In this document: positions 1 to 7,242 of the stretch, piece by piece | How the letters are laid out: each line of letters starts with the position of its first letter | Position numbering within the stretch: the first letter of the stretch is position 1 | Assembly: GCA_023416455.1 (NCBI GenBank) | Contig: JAEZHQ010000050.1 | Coordinates: 1-21,557, forward strand | DNA from: Pseudomonadota bacterium | Lineage (GTDB): Bacteria > Pseudomonadota > Alphaproteobacteria > Azospirillales > Azospirillaceae | Length of the DNA stretch: 21,557 bases | Reading direction: 5' to 3' | Notes under the pieces: model-generated | What the model saw: the letters and a program-made list of their open reading frames with translations, nothing else | Told to the model about the DNA's origin: nothing | Database searches by the model: none | Made by a program: the position numbers and the translations under genes

Positions 1-127
1 CGCCCTTTCGGCCGCCCAGCAGGCCATGCTGGACGGGCTGAACCAGGCGGCGGCCAGCATGAAATCCATCCCGACCGGCCTGACCGGCACGCAGAAGCTG
101 CTGGGCAGTTTCAACATGTTCGTGTGA
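1..127 (+). CDS. 3' end of an unrecognised GC-rich gene (partial)
   Basis: Only the last 41 codons are present, in the frame that begins at base 2 and ends at the TGA at 125-127. Nearly every codon ends in G or C, as in the intact genes further right, so the frame is very likely coding. The visible tail is rich in Ala, Gln, Leu and Met, probably helical at first, and ends with the residues SFNMFV. I do not recognise the family. A flagellum-related protein would suit the context, but nothing in the tail proves it. The gene belongs to the GC-rich backbone, unlike the AT-rich DNA that begins near 1280. Confidence 0.6.
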   Translation, partial: ALSAAQQAMLDGLNQAAASMKSIPTGLTGTQKLLGSFNMFV

Positions 128-348
128 CATGACCGTTCGTGCGACGGGTGCGGGCCGGCGGTGCGGTTCGCCAGGACGGTGCCGTTCCAAGCCGGCGTTG
201 ACGCCGCCGCATTCTCCGCCTGTTTCCTCCCACAATGGACGCATCGAAGGCGGCATCGTGCGTCGGGTGGAGGGGGTAAAGGCTTGCAAGGCTGTGATAC
301 CGTCGATGCTGTGACGCGGTGCGGGGCACCGTTGGAAGGAAATCCTTG
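128..348. other. intergenic region before the TPR gene
   Basis: This 221-base gap separates the upstream stop from the TPR gene. It is GC-rich and holds no credible gene. The segment AAGGAA at about 335-340 is the likely ribosome binding site for the ATG at 349. TAAAG at 277-281 followed by GATA at 296-299 is loosely reminiscent of a flagellar sigma-28 promoter, but the -10 part does not match well enough to call. No convincing terminator was seen. Confidence 0.4.
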
Positions 349-1839
349 ATGACGCAGTCTGCCAAGCTTGAAACGGCGTCCATGCAAGCGTGGCGGGACG
401 CTGTTCGTGAGGACACCCTTGTTCACTATTCCCTTGGCATGGGCGTGGCGGTGCATCGGCGTGAAGGGGCGCAGGCCGCACTGATCTGGCTTGAACACGC
501 GCGCCGGAGCCCGGTTCGCCGGGCCGAGAGTGCGGTTGCCCTCATTGATGCGTTGCGCGCCCTTGGGCGTGACGAGGAGGCCGGCCGTCTTGCCGAAGAG
601 GCCAGGGCCGAGTCGGCGCGTTACGAGTTGGACGGGCTGGCGGCCTTGGCCGATCTTTGCCGCGAGACGCCCGGCCTGGATGGGCGGGAGGCACTTGACC
701 TGATCGACCGGGGGCTTGCCCTTGCAGACCGTTGCGGCGAGCCGGCCGACCGGTTGAAAATGCGGCTCCGACGCGGAATCCTGCTCTGGCGTGCCGGTGA
801 GACGGATCGGGCGCTGGCCGATTGGGCCTGGATCCATGAGGCCGATCTTGCGTCGGCTCCAGTCGATGCCGAACTCGTCGATCTACTTGACCTAGTCTCG
901 GGTGCCTTGTGGCACGGCCAGCGCTTCGATCTGGCGGCGGCCATCGACATGAGAAGTGTGCTGGTGCTCGCCAATGCGGGGACCGTCGATCCGATGGATC
1001 GGCAGCGCCTTGTCCTCAATCTGGTCAAACGGGGGGGAGCGTATCTCGACGCAGCGACCGCGGACAGGATCATGCCTACTCTATTGTCCGCCATCAATGA
1101 CGAGACCGTCCGACTAGCGGCTGTTCGGTTCGTGGCTGCGCTTCTGGATAGCGGCCTGTCCAAGGCAGCGGCGTCCGTGTTTGCAGCGGTGACGGCCCGC
1201 GACCCGAACGGCTTTCCGGCGCACTGGCTTCGGGCCGAAGTGGTCGTTCGTGCCGCCCATCCGGAGCAGTGGGCCGGTGTAATCCAGAATTTAATTCCTA
1301 TGGCGAAGGAGAATCCACAGTTCTGTCTTTCAGTTGCTCAGGCGCTACTTGCTGTTAATCTGCTTGATGATGCAATTATTGTTGCTAATCGGGCAATCGC
1401 CCTCGACTTCTCAATGGCCACAGCATTTCTTGTTCGTGGTCTGGCACAACAGGCAAAAGGCGATCAAGTGGAGGCTGAACAAAGCTTCAGTCAAGCTCAG
1501 AGAGTGACTGCAGCGAAAAGCCAGGCATTGCGCATACGAGCAGTTATGTTGTGTGGAATAGGCCAATATAGGGAGGCTTTGCCAGTCATAGAGGAGGCCG
1601 TACACCTCGCCAAAAATCCTATTTTTGAGAAGGCGTTGCTGGCTCTGATTTTGAGAGCGATGGGAGATGATGGTCGAGAACTGAAAGTTTGTAGAGATTT
1701 AATCGAAACGTGCTCATCTAGTATGCTGAGGCGCATTATAAACATGCACCCTGTATTTCGTCTGGATATGACTTCCATGTTCCTCGGTGCAGGTGGGAAG
1801 GATTTGTTGTCCGATGAAATTTCTCCACTTCTGCGATGA
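349..1839 (+). CDS. TPR-repeat protein, glycan-island associated
   Basis: The 496-residue protein is almost entirely helical. It contains degenerate tetratricopeptide-type repeats at roughly residues 28-90, 100-165 and 330-450, for example the Ala/Leu-rich pairs around 'LLDDAIIVANRAIALD' and 'GLAQQAKGDQVEAEQSF'. No catalytic motif, signal peptide or membrane segment is visible, so it is probably a cytoplasmic scaffold or partner protein. Such proteins are common beside glycosyltransferases and flagellin-modification genes. I chose ATG 349 over the upstream in-frame start at 319 because AAGGAA lies about eight bases before it. The first ~310 codons are GC-rich, while the last ~185 are AT-rich with many A/T third bases, as in the following low-GC genes. 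The gene therefore looks like a recombinant between backbone and acquired DNA. The exact partner or function is unknown. Confidence 0.8.
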   Translation: MTQSAKLETASMQAWRDAVREDTLVHYSLGMGVAVHRREGAQAALIWLEHARRSPVRRAESAVALIDALRALGRDEEAGRLAEEARAESARYELDGLAALADLCRETPGLDGREALDLIDRGLALADRCGEPADRLKMRLRRGILLWRAGETDRALADWAWIHEADLASAPVDAELVDLLDLVSGALWHGQRFDLAAAIDMRSVLVLANAGTVDPMDRQRLVLNLVKRGGAYLDAATADRIMPTLLSAINDETVRLAAVRFVAALLDSGLSKAAASVFAAVTARDPNGFPAHWLRAEVVVRAAHPEQWAGVIQNLIPMAKENPQFCLSVAQALLAVNLLDDAIIVANRAIALDFSMATAFLVRGLAQQAKGDQVEAEQSFSQAQRVTAAKSQALRIRAVMLCGIGQYREALPVIEEAVHLAKNPIFEKALLALILRAMGDDGRELKVCRDLIETCSSSMLRRIINMHPVFRLDMTSMFLGAGGKDLLSDEISPLLR

Positions 1840-1970
1840 TTAACTTTTGAAATTGTTATAGACTCTGCTGATGGCGAGAAACAGGACGTTGGAGCGCTCC
1901 TTCTCTGTTTTGTTATATTGAGATTAGTCTTACAGAAATTGGCGTAGTTAATTGAAATTTGTGAAGTATA

Positions 1971-1985
1971 TTCTGTTCAACAGAA
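1971..1985. repeat. 7-bp-arm palindrome, possible operator
   Basis: TTCTGTT and AACAGAA are perfect inverted arms around a single central C. The centre is too short for an RNA hairpin loop, so a dimeric regulator site is likelier than a terminator. It lies 175 bases upstream of the methyltransferase start. A chance palindrome in AT-rich DNA cannot be excluded. Confidence 0.3.
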
Positions 1986-2023
1986 TTGCTACGATTGCCC
2001 GTTATTAGGGGAGGGAAAACAAG

Positions 2024-2050
2024 ATGGATATAGTATTTTTATGCGCATAA
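2024..2050 (+). CDS. possible 8-codon leader peptide or gene remnant
   Basis: ATG at 2024 is preceded at ideal spacing by GGGGAGGG, one of the strongest ribosome binding sites in the window. The frame encodes only MDIVFLCA before TAA. It could be a leader peptide controlling the downstream methyltransferase. It could equally be the surviving start of a gene destroyed when the low-GC island was assembled. No attenuator structure was identified, so this is a weak call. Confidence 0.25.
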   Translation: MDIVFLCA

Positions 2051-2159
2051 GTTTTGTAAAAAATATCAATGAATGATATGGCGGGCGACGTAGATGTGTT
2101 TTGAAGTGTAATGTTGTTTATTGGCGCTTGGTTGGTGACTAATGAAAGGTGGACGGAGT

Positions 2160-3341
2160 ATGGGGCTTGTGATGAATTTTTATGACTTCTCCGATCTGTC
2201 ATGGCTCTTTTCATGTGATAATAATAATAGAGGTGTAATACAGCAGAATTTCGATGAAGCGGCTTTGCTATGGAAGGCTGTTCAGGCAACCCGTGGGCCA
2301 ATACTGGAGATTGGCCGATTTCATGGCGGAACTACAGTTCTTTTGGTGGCCGCCGGTGCAGGGAGGTGCGTTGTTAGTTTGGATATTGCGCCGAAGCATC
2401 ATCCGGAATGTGAAAAATTTTTTGATGAAGTTCACGCGTCTTCTCCTGGAATATTGAGTTTGCTGGTAAAGGACTCTGGCGTTCCACTACCTGGACAATC
2501 GTTTGGTATGCTGTTCATTGATGGCGATCATACTTATGATGGTGTAAAGCGGGACACCATTGCACATTGGCCTGCCTTACACCCTTTTGATGGCAGGGCA
2601 GCCCTGGCCGTTTATCATGATGCTGTCCCAAATGACGGATTGCTTCATCGAAATTTACCCAACCATTGTGAAGGCGTACAGCAACTGTGCAAGGAGCTGG
2701 TTGATTTACAGTGCGCGCGCGTTATTGGATCGGCTGGATCCAGTTTGGTTCTGGAGAAACTTGCCGAGTTGCCAAATGATTGGACCCAGAGCATCCTTTA
2801 TTCTACCGCCAGTTATACATCGTTGTCTCGGCGCTGTGACATCGTGACACTAGCGAAGCCCGGTGGAATTGGGGTGGAGTTGGGTGTGGCTGAAGGACAA
2901 TTTTCTGAACGGCTGCTAAAACGTGGGACTCTCTCTTATCTTTATAGCATTGATATGTACGCTGGAGACAGAGGACACGATTTGTTGCAATATAAGCGTG
3001 CAATTTCTAGATTGATGCCATATAAATCCCAGAACAGTTTATTAAAGATGAAGTTTGATGAGGCTGTTGATTTATTTGATGATGAGTATTTTGATATAAT
3101 ATATATTGATGGGTATGCCCATACGGGGCAGGAGTCCGGAAAAACAATCCATGACTGGTACCAAAAATTGAAACCAGGAGGAGTTTTCGCTGGCGATGAT
3201 TACCATCCGCAATGGCCATTGGTGATTGATGCGGTTAATTCCTTCGTCGAGAAAAAAGGGCTAAAGCTACATGTTTTGAATTGTCAGGAACAATCAGCGT
3301 TTTCTTATTTCCCGACGTGGTTTGTGTTTAAACCGGAATAA
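2160..3341 (+). CDS. tandem class I SAM methyltransferase (two Methyltransf_24-like domains)
   Basis: The 393-residue protein carries two successive Rossmann methyltransferase-like domains. Domain 1 has the SAM-binding glycine motif ILEIGRFHGGTT at residues 48-59, an acidic residue after the second strand (SLDIAP, 73-78) and FIDGDHTYDGV at 119-129. Domain 2 repeats this layout with GVELGVAEGQFS at 238-249, SIDMY at 263-267, YIDGYAHTGQES at 315-326 and PGGVFAGDDY at 339-348. Proteins of this type sit in O-antigen and glycan clusters and are presumed to methylate sugars, though substrates are mostly unknown. ATG 2160 is preferred because AGGTGG lies seven bases upstream; ATG 2142 and ATG 2172 are alternatives. 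Codon use is AT-rich, unlike genes after 6270, suggesting horizontal origin. Whether both domains are active cannot be told. Confidence 0.82.
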   Translation: MGLVMNFYDFSDLSWLFSCDNNNRGVIQQNFDEAALLWKAVQATRGPILEIGRFHGGTTVLLVAAGAGRCVVSLDIAPKHHPECEKFFDEVHASSPGILSLLVKDSGVPLPGQSFGMLFIDGDHTYDGVKRDTIAHWPALHPFDGRAALAVYHDAVPNDGLLHRNLPNHCEGVQQLCKELVDLQCARVIGSAGSSLVLEKLAELPNDWTQSILYSTASYTSLSRRCDIVTLAKPGGIGVELGVAEGQFSERLLKRGTLSYLYSIDMYAGDRGHDLLQYKRAISRLMPYKSQNSLLKMKFDEAVDLFDDEYFDIIYIDGYAHTGQESGKTIHDWYQKLKPGGVFAGDDYHPQWPLVIDAVNSFVEKKGLKLHVLNCQEQSAFSYFPTWFVFKPE

Positions 3342-3342
3342 T

Positions 3343-3357
3343 GCATGCCGAGCATGC
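3343..3357 (+). terminator. weak hairpin after the methyltransferase stop
   Basis: GCATGC at 3343-3348 and GCATGC at 3352-3357 can pair around the loop CGA, two bases after the TAA stop. The stem is only six pairs, each arm is itself palindromic, and there is no T-run. It could be a weak terminator or a chance repeat. Confidence 0.2.
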
Positions 3358-3385
3358 CTTCCAGACTCAAGCTACTCCGTTCTAA

Positions 3386-3398
3386 TACTACAGTGGGG
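3386..3398 (+). repeat. IS701-type terminal inverted repeat, transposase 3' side
   Basis: TACTACAGTGGGG matches the complement of 4762-4774 at all 13 positions. The stop codon of the frame-restored transposase lies inside this repeat, at 3388-3390 on the minus strand. Confidence 0.88.
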
Positions 3399-4696
3399 GA
3401 TTGCCGGTTTGGGTACGGCGTTGCCAATGGCACTGGCGAGCACGTTGCTGATGTCGCCGTCGCCAGACGGAGCACGCGATAATGGCGGTGGGGTCTGGCT
3501 GCGGCAGACCGATCAAGGAGGCCAGGAGGCGGCGGATTTCCGGCACGGTGAGGGGCAGCAACTCGGCCGCCGGATCGACGCTGTCCTGTCCCCCCGATGG
3601 CCGCCGCTCGGGCGACGGTCAGAAAGGCCAGGGCGAACATGGCGAGCGTGACGTGGCGGTGCCAGGCCGTCCAGGTGCGCACCTCGTACTGGTCCAGACC
3701 GACCTCGCCCTTGGCGGCTTCGAAACACGACTCCACCGTCCAGCGCGTGCCGGCGATCCGCACCAGCGTCGACAACGGCGTGCCCTCCGGCGCAAAGGTC
3801 AGATAGTAGGTCAGCTTTTCCGGCTCGGGGATCGAGCGGCGGACCAGCAGGCCCCGGCACCAGCCCTCCCGCAGCGACGGATAAGCTTTGCAGGCCCAGT
3901 CGTACAAGCGTGGCCCCTTGGCGCCGTCCCCGGCGCTGAGCCGCGTCCAATCCCCAGCCGTGAAGGCGGTTGCCCGCTGCTTGACCGTGTCGAAACCCAG
4001 CGGTGCACGCTGTTGGCTGGTGACGGCGACGACATAACCCAGCGGCTGGCGCTCCAGCCACAGGCGCAGCGTGTAGTCGCCACCATAGACGGAGTCGGCC
4101 GTCACCCACGCGCACGGTACGCCAGCGGCGAGAGCCCGCTCCAGCAGGGCGCGGCCAAGTTTCGGTTTGGTGGCGAACCCCACGTCGTCGGGGACGCCCG
4201 CCACACGCCGCCGCTCCTCATCGCCGGCCCACTCTTCGGGCAGATACAGCGCCCGGTCGATCAACGCCCGACCGCGGCGGCTGGCATAGCCCAGGAACAC
4301 CGCGACCCGACAGTTCTCGATGCGCCCGGCGGTGCCAGAGTACTGGCGTTTGACGCCGACCGAGCGGGTGCCCTTCTTGAGAAAGCCGGTCTCGTCGAGC
4401 ACCAGCACGCCGTCGGCCTCTCCCAGCTGCTCGATCACGTAGGCTTGCAGGTCGTCGCGCACCGCCTCAGCGTCCCAGCGGGTGCGGCTGAGGACGTCAT
4501 GCAGGGCGTCCGGCGTGCGATCCCCGGCGGCTTCCGCCAGATGCCAGCCGTTCTTGCGCTCCAAAGGGGCCAGAAGGCCGCGCAGATACCTCAAGGCCCG
4601 CTGCCGCGCCTCGACGCGGCGAAAACGAGGGGCAAGCCGCTCCACCAGAACCTCCAGCGCCCTCGCCCACTTGTCCACGTCGCCAAGGGCCGTCAT
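3388..4696 (-). pseudogene. IS701-family DDE transposase, frameshifted near the 3' end
   Basis: The transposase would cut and join the element's ends. Recognisable motifs are VLDETGF with Asp about residue 101, TADSVYG with Asp about 201, and the YREK-like 'TVESCFEAAKGEVGLDQYE' with the third acidic residue about Glu322. ATG 4696 is chosen because GGGAGG lies eight bases before it on the minus strand. After about residue 369 the correct frame is lost at a run of six G (plus-strand C at 3590-3595). Removing one G restores a coherent tail, reading GGQDSVDPAAELLPLTVPE and ending at a TAG inside the terminal repeat, giving 435 residues. Left unshifted, the frame runs out of the element to 3305. 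This is a single-base insertion, a sequencing error or, less likely, programmed +1 frameshifting; the three catalytic residues precede it. Confidence 0.85.
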
Positions 4697-4761
4697 CCGT
4701 GGATCCTCCCTGCTGATCCACACTCAACATCCGACGCCACCCAACCTCACCTTCAGATTAG

Positions 4762-4774
4762 CCCCACTGTAGTA
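4762..4774 (-). repeat. IS701-type terminal inverted repeat, transposase 5' side
   Basis: Read on the minus strand this is TACTACAGTGGGG, the perfect partner of 3386-3398. It lies about 65 bases upstream of the transposase start and the intervening bases probably contain its promoter. Confidence 0.88.
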
Positions 4775-4785
4775 CTTAGGCACTC

Positions 4786-5895
4786 TCAGCCAGCCTCTTG
4801 AGCAATCACGTGTTCGGTGCTCGGTATCATCAGCATAGGAAGGTTGCAATGCAGTCGCTTTACATGTTCAGGGGGGGGGGTGCTGAATATAGGATCCGAT
4901 CTACACAGAACCTTTGGTTGTGCACTATGTATATCGGATAGCGTGAGGAGTGACGTCGACGAAAGAGATGCAATTAAATGAACGGGGCGATGTAGAATAA
5001 TCCACTCAAGAGGCATTTCCATCTCTGTCGGAATCAGTAAAGAATCGCGAGACGATGTGATTAACGGAAGGATTGATCTGGAATTATCGTTTCTCGGGTG
5101 AGGTTTTAGGATGACTTTATAGCCAAGACCTAATAGATGGATGACGGCATCTCGATACAGTGCTTCCTCTGATTCCTGCGTCAATATATTAAGACGGTAT
5201 AAGGAGGAACCGACAATCACAGCCCAAAGGGAATCTTGAGATTTGCTCTTTCGCTCCGCTGGACTTAACCACATGGGATGAGGGCCAAGTGCCTCAAGGC
5301 TCTTCCGCTGGACAGCCAGATCCATTTCCTGATTGGGGACTTCAGAAAGATAAGCTGGTATGCCAAGATGGCTTGTCAAGCTCAAGAACGCTGTCTTCAC
5401 GCGCTTCAAGTGTCTGATCATGACGCCTTTTGGGCGAAATGATTCGGAGAACTGAGCGTCAAGATCTCTGTCTCTCGAAAGGGGCGTTTGGCGTACAATT
5501 TGCTGGTTATAGCTCTCGATCCCATCATCATAGAATAGCAATGCAGCATTAGGCAGACTCTCAATCACAAATTTTTGTGCGTCGGCATAGAGGCAATAGG
5601 ACCAGATTTCCGTCGGAAGTGGAGTGGGAAGGCGGGAAAGAAAACTGTCGCGCAGCCGTGTAATAAGTGCGGGTTGATTGAAATCAATATCTCGCGGGAG
5701 CTCTGGCGTTTCGATCACTAGAGCGTTTGGAAACAATGTACTGACTGTATGACGAATGGCTGTTATAAGTGCTGTGCGATGAACCCCGATAATTTGAAAT
5801 ATTGCAAAAGATTTCGTAGAATACCCTTTTTGAACTAAGCATCCATGGACTTTTACTACGTGACTTGGTGAAGAGCATATGACGATTTTGGTCAT
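4786..5895 (-). CDS. polysialyltransferase-like glycosyltransferase (sialyltransferase motifs)
   Basis: From ATG 5895 the product is 369 residues and opens with MTKIVICSSPSHV, a typical first strand of a GT-B-like fold. Three motifs shared by bacterial sialyl- and polysialyltransferases (GT38/GT52/GT80 type) appear in order: an acidic-acidic-Gly motif DDG at 123-125 (within FYDDGIESYN), the HP motif KPHPR at 264-268, and a Ser/Thr motif SLSSTSL at 310-316. The HP and Ser motifs bind the CMP part of the donor in those families. A role in adding a nonulosonic acid or similar CMP-sugar to a surface glycan is inferred. The open frame extends back to 6132, but that stretch is low-complexity, and GGA six bases before ATG 5895 supports the shorter form. 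The gene is AT-rich, and its stop is 11 bases from the IS end. No membrane segment is seen. Confidence 0.72.
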   Translation of the reverse strand: MTKIVICSSPSHVVKVHGCLVQKGYSTKSFAIFQIIGVHRTALITAIRHTVSTLFPNALVIETPELPRDIDFNQPALITRLRDSFLSRLPTPLPTEIWSYCLYADAQKFVIESLPNAALLFYDDGIESYNQQIVRQTPLSRDRDLDAQFSESFRPKGVMIRHLKRVKTAFLSLTSHLGIPAYLSEVPNQEMDLAVQRKSLEALGPHPMWLSPAERKSKSQDSLWAVIVGSSLYRLNILTQESEEALYRDAVIHLLGLGYKVILKPHPRNDNSRSILPLITSSRDSLLIPTEMEMPLEWIILHRPVHLIASLSSTSLLTLSDIHSAQPKVLCRSDPIFSTPPPEHVKRLHCNLPMLMIPSTEHVIAQEAG

Positions 5896-6270
5896 TTTTT
5901 TTCCATAATGTGCGAAGCATAGTGGACAACAGTAGGGGCGATCCATTAAAAAAGTATATGTCAATAAACTTATCGAAAAACTGAATCGTCTAAAATTTCT
6001 TCCCGTGCAGTTTTCTTCTGTTTTTTTTGCCAAATGTATCTTGCGCTCTATTATTTGATGTACAGATGCGTGAAATTTTTTTGCTTTTATGTTTTCTGCA
6101 AGAAATGAAAGCGTGGTCGTAACCCCTTTCAACTTTTCTTTTCTCTTAGGTGCGCGGCTTGAATTGATCGACGCTGCCGTAGGCGGCCTAGCAGAGAGTG
6201 GATTGGTCCCGATGGCTGGGGCTATGTGCCATTGGTGCAGGCTTTGACGCGGGATAAATTCGGCACGAGC
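5896..6270. other. intergenic region and composition boundary
   Basis: This 375-base stretch lies upstream of the polysialyltransferase-like gene and downstream of the dehydrogenase operon. The part at 5896-6140 is AT-rich with long T/A runs and should contain the minus-strand promoter of the former. From about 6145 the sequence becomes GC-rich again, marking the right edge of the low-GC island. The fragment 6145-6270 shows no recognisable gene. A short open frame on the plus strand ending about 6247 may be a remnant, but I cannot assign it. Confidence 0.4.
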
Positions 6271-7242
6271 TTATTCCGGTGGCGTGCGCAGTGGAAAGCC
6301 CAGTCCGCGGACCAGAATTTCCAGCGCGGCGGCGTTGACCCGTTCGACCCCTTCCACGGTGTTGGAGCCATTGTGGCTGCCGAGGACGACCGTCTCGAAG
6401 CCGCGCAGCGCGCTGTCCGTCGGCAGCGGTTCGGTCTCGAAGACGTCGAGCCCGGCCCCGGCCAGCCGACCATCCCGCAACGCCCGGACCAGCGCCGCTT
6501 CGTCGATGACCGGCCCGCGGGAGACGTTGACGACGAACGCACCCGGCTTGACGTGTGACAAGCGGTCGGCATCGAGAAGATGATGGGTCTCGGGCGTCAG
6601 GTTGCAGGCGATCACCAGGAAATCGGCCTGCGGGATCAGATCGTCAAGCGCCATGCGTCGTAGCCCGGTTTGGGTATCAAAGTCCGGGTCGGGGGGCTGG
6701 TGCGGGTCGCTGCCGAGAGGGAGCAGGCCGAAGCCGATGGCCCGCGACACCACGGCCCGTCCGATGCTGCCCAGCCCGATCACGCCAATGCGCTTGCCGG
6801 CCAGCGTCGTACCCCGGATCTTCAGCCACCCGCCTTCCCGGACCGAGCGGTCGATCCGGTGCAGGCCACGGGCCAGCAGGATGATGTAGCCCATGGCCAC
6901 GTCGGCCACTTCGTCGCCAAACATGCCCGGGGTGTTGTGGACGGGGATCCCACGCTCCTTCGCCGCGGCCAAATCGATGGCATCGACTCCGACTCCCCAC
7001 TTGCAGATCACCTTCAGGCGGGTGCCGGCTTCGATCACCGGGCGGGTGAGCTGATCATCGCCGACGATGGCGCCGTCGAACCGGTGGATGATCGGCAGCA
7101 GGTCGGCCTCGCCCAGGTGCTGCACGACCTCCGGCGCTTCCACGGTGATCCCGTGGGCGGCCAGCCAACTGGCGTGATGGTCGAGGCGCGACTGCAACTG
7201 GCGGCAGGTGATCAGGACATGGGCGCTTGCGGGGCGGCTCAT
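6271..7242 (-). CDS. D-isomer-specific 2-hydroxyacid dehydrogenase (phosphoglycerate-dehydrogenase-like)
   Basis: This 323-residue cytoplasmic enzyme should interconvert a 2-keto acid and a D-2-hydroxy acid with NAD(P). It has the family's layout: a split N- and C-terminal catalytic domain around a Rossmann core with GLGSIG at 156-161. The catalytic triad is visible as Arg242 in NVSRG, Glu271 in FETEP and His290 in GSHNG. The last motif departs from the usual 'PHIGG' but keeps the His. ATG 7242 overlaps the TGA of the upstream gene as ATGA, so translation is probably coupled. No serine-pathway gene is nearby. Its operon with a CMP-sugar synthetase-like gene and a GT2 suggests it makes or modifies a sugar acid or a hydroxy-acid substituent of a glycan. 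The substrate is not deducible. Confidence 0.85.
   Translation of the reverse strand: MSRPASAHVLITCRQLQSRLDHHASWLAAHGITVEAPEVVQHLGEADLLPIIHRFDGAIVGDDQLTRPVIEAGTRLKVICKWGVGVDAIDLAAAKERGIPVHNTPGMFGDEVADVAMGYIILLARGLHRIDRSVREGGWLKIRGTTLAGKRIGVIGLGSIGRAVVSRAIGFGLLPLGSDPHQPPDPDFDTQTGLRRMALDDLIPQADFLVIACNLTPETHHLLDADRLSHVKPGAFVVNVSRGPVIDEAALVRALRDGRLAGAGLDVFETEPLPTDSALRGFETVVLGSHNGSNTVEGVERVNAAALEILVRGLGFPLRTPPE

Larger units (their letters stand above)
1840..2159. other. AT-rich intergenic region with palindrome and a strong-SD minigene
   Basis: These 320 bases contain no full gene and are much more AT-rich than the flanking backbone. Two items stand out. One is a palindrome at 1971-1985, TTCTGTT-C-AACAGAA. 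The other is a strong Shine-Dalgarno run, GGGGAGGG at 2008-2015, placed eight bases before an ATG at 2024 that is followed by only seven more codons and a stop at 2048-2050. The region probably carries the promoter and leader of the downstream methyltransferase, but no clear -35/-10 pair could be assigned. Confidence 0.45.
3386..4774 (-). mobile_element. IS701-family insertion sequence, about 1.39 kb
   Basis: The element is bounded by perfect 13-bp inverted repeats, TACTACAGTGGGG at the left and its complement at the right. It contains one minus-strand DDE transposase gene nearly end to end. The size and the closeness of the transposase stop to the terminal repeat fit IS701-type elements. It is GC-rich and stands out inside an AT-rich neighbourhood. 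It lies between the 3' ends of two convergent genes, 44 bases after one stop codon and 11 bases from the other, so neither reading frame is visibly interrupted. The bases outside the repeats are CTAA on the left and CTTAG on the right. They are not an identical direct repeat, so a target duplication is not proven. Confidence 0.88.

Noticed and set aside
277..303. Sigma-28-like promoter before the TPR gene
   Set aside because: TAAAG is present but the -10 element and spacing do not match the GCCGATAA consensus.
3382..4779. Target-site duplication of the IS
   Set aside because: CTAA on the left and CTTA or TTAG on the right are not identical direct repeats, so no duplication is claimed.
3482..4801. 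Long plus-strand open frame opposite the transposase
   Set aside because: It is antisense to a recognisable DDE transposase and crosses the IS end; low-complexity composition typical of GC-rich shadows.
5896..6132. N-terminal extension of the polysialyltransferase-like protein
   Set aside because: The added ~79 residues are low-complexity and AT-driven, and the fold begins at MTKIVICSS with a ribosome binding site before ATG 5895.
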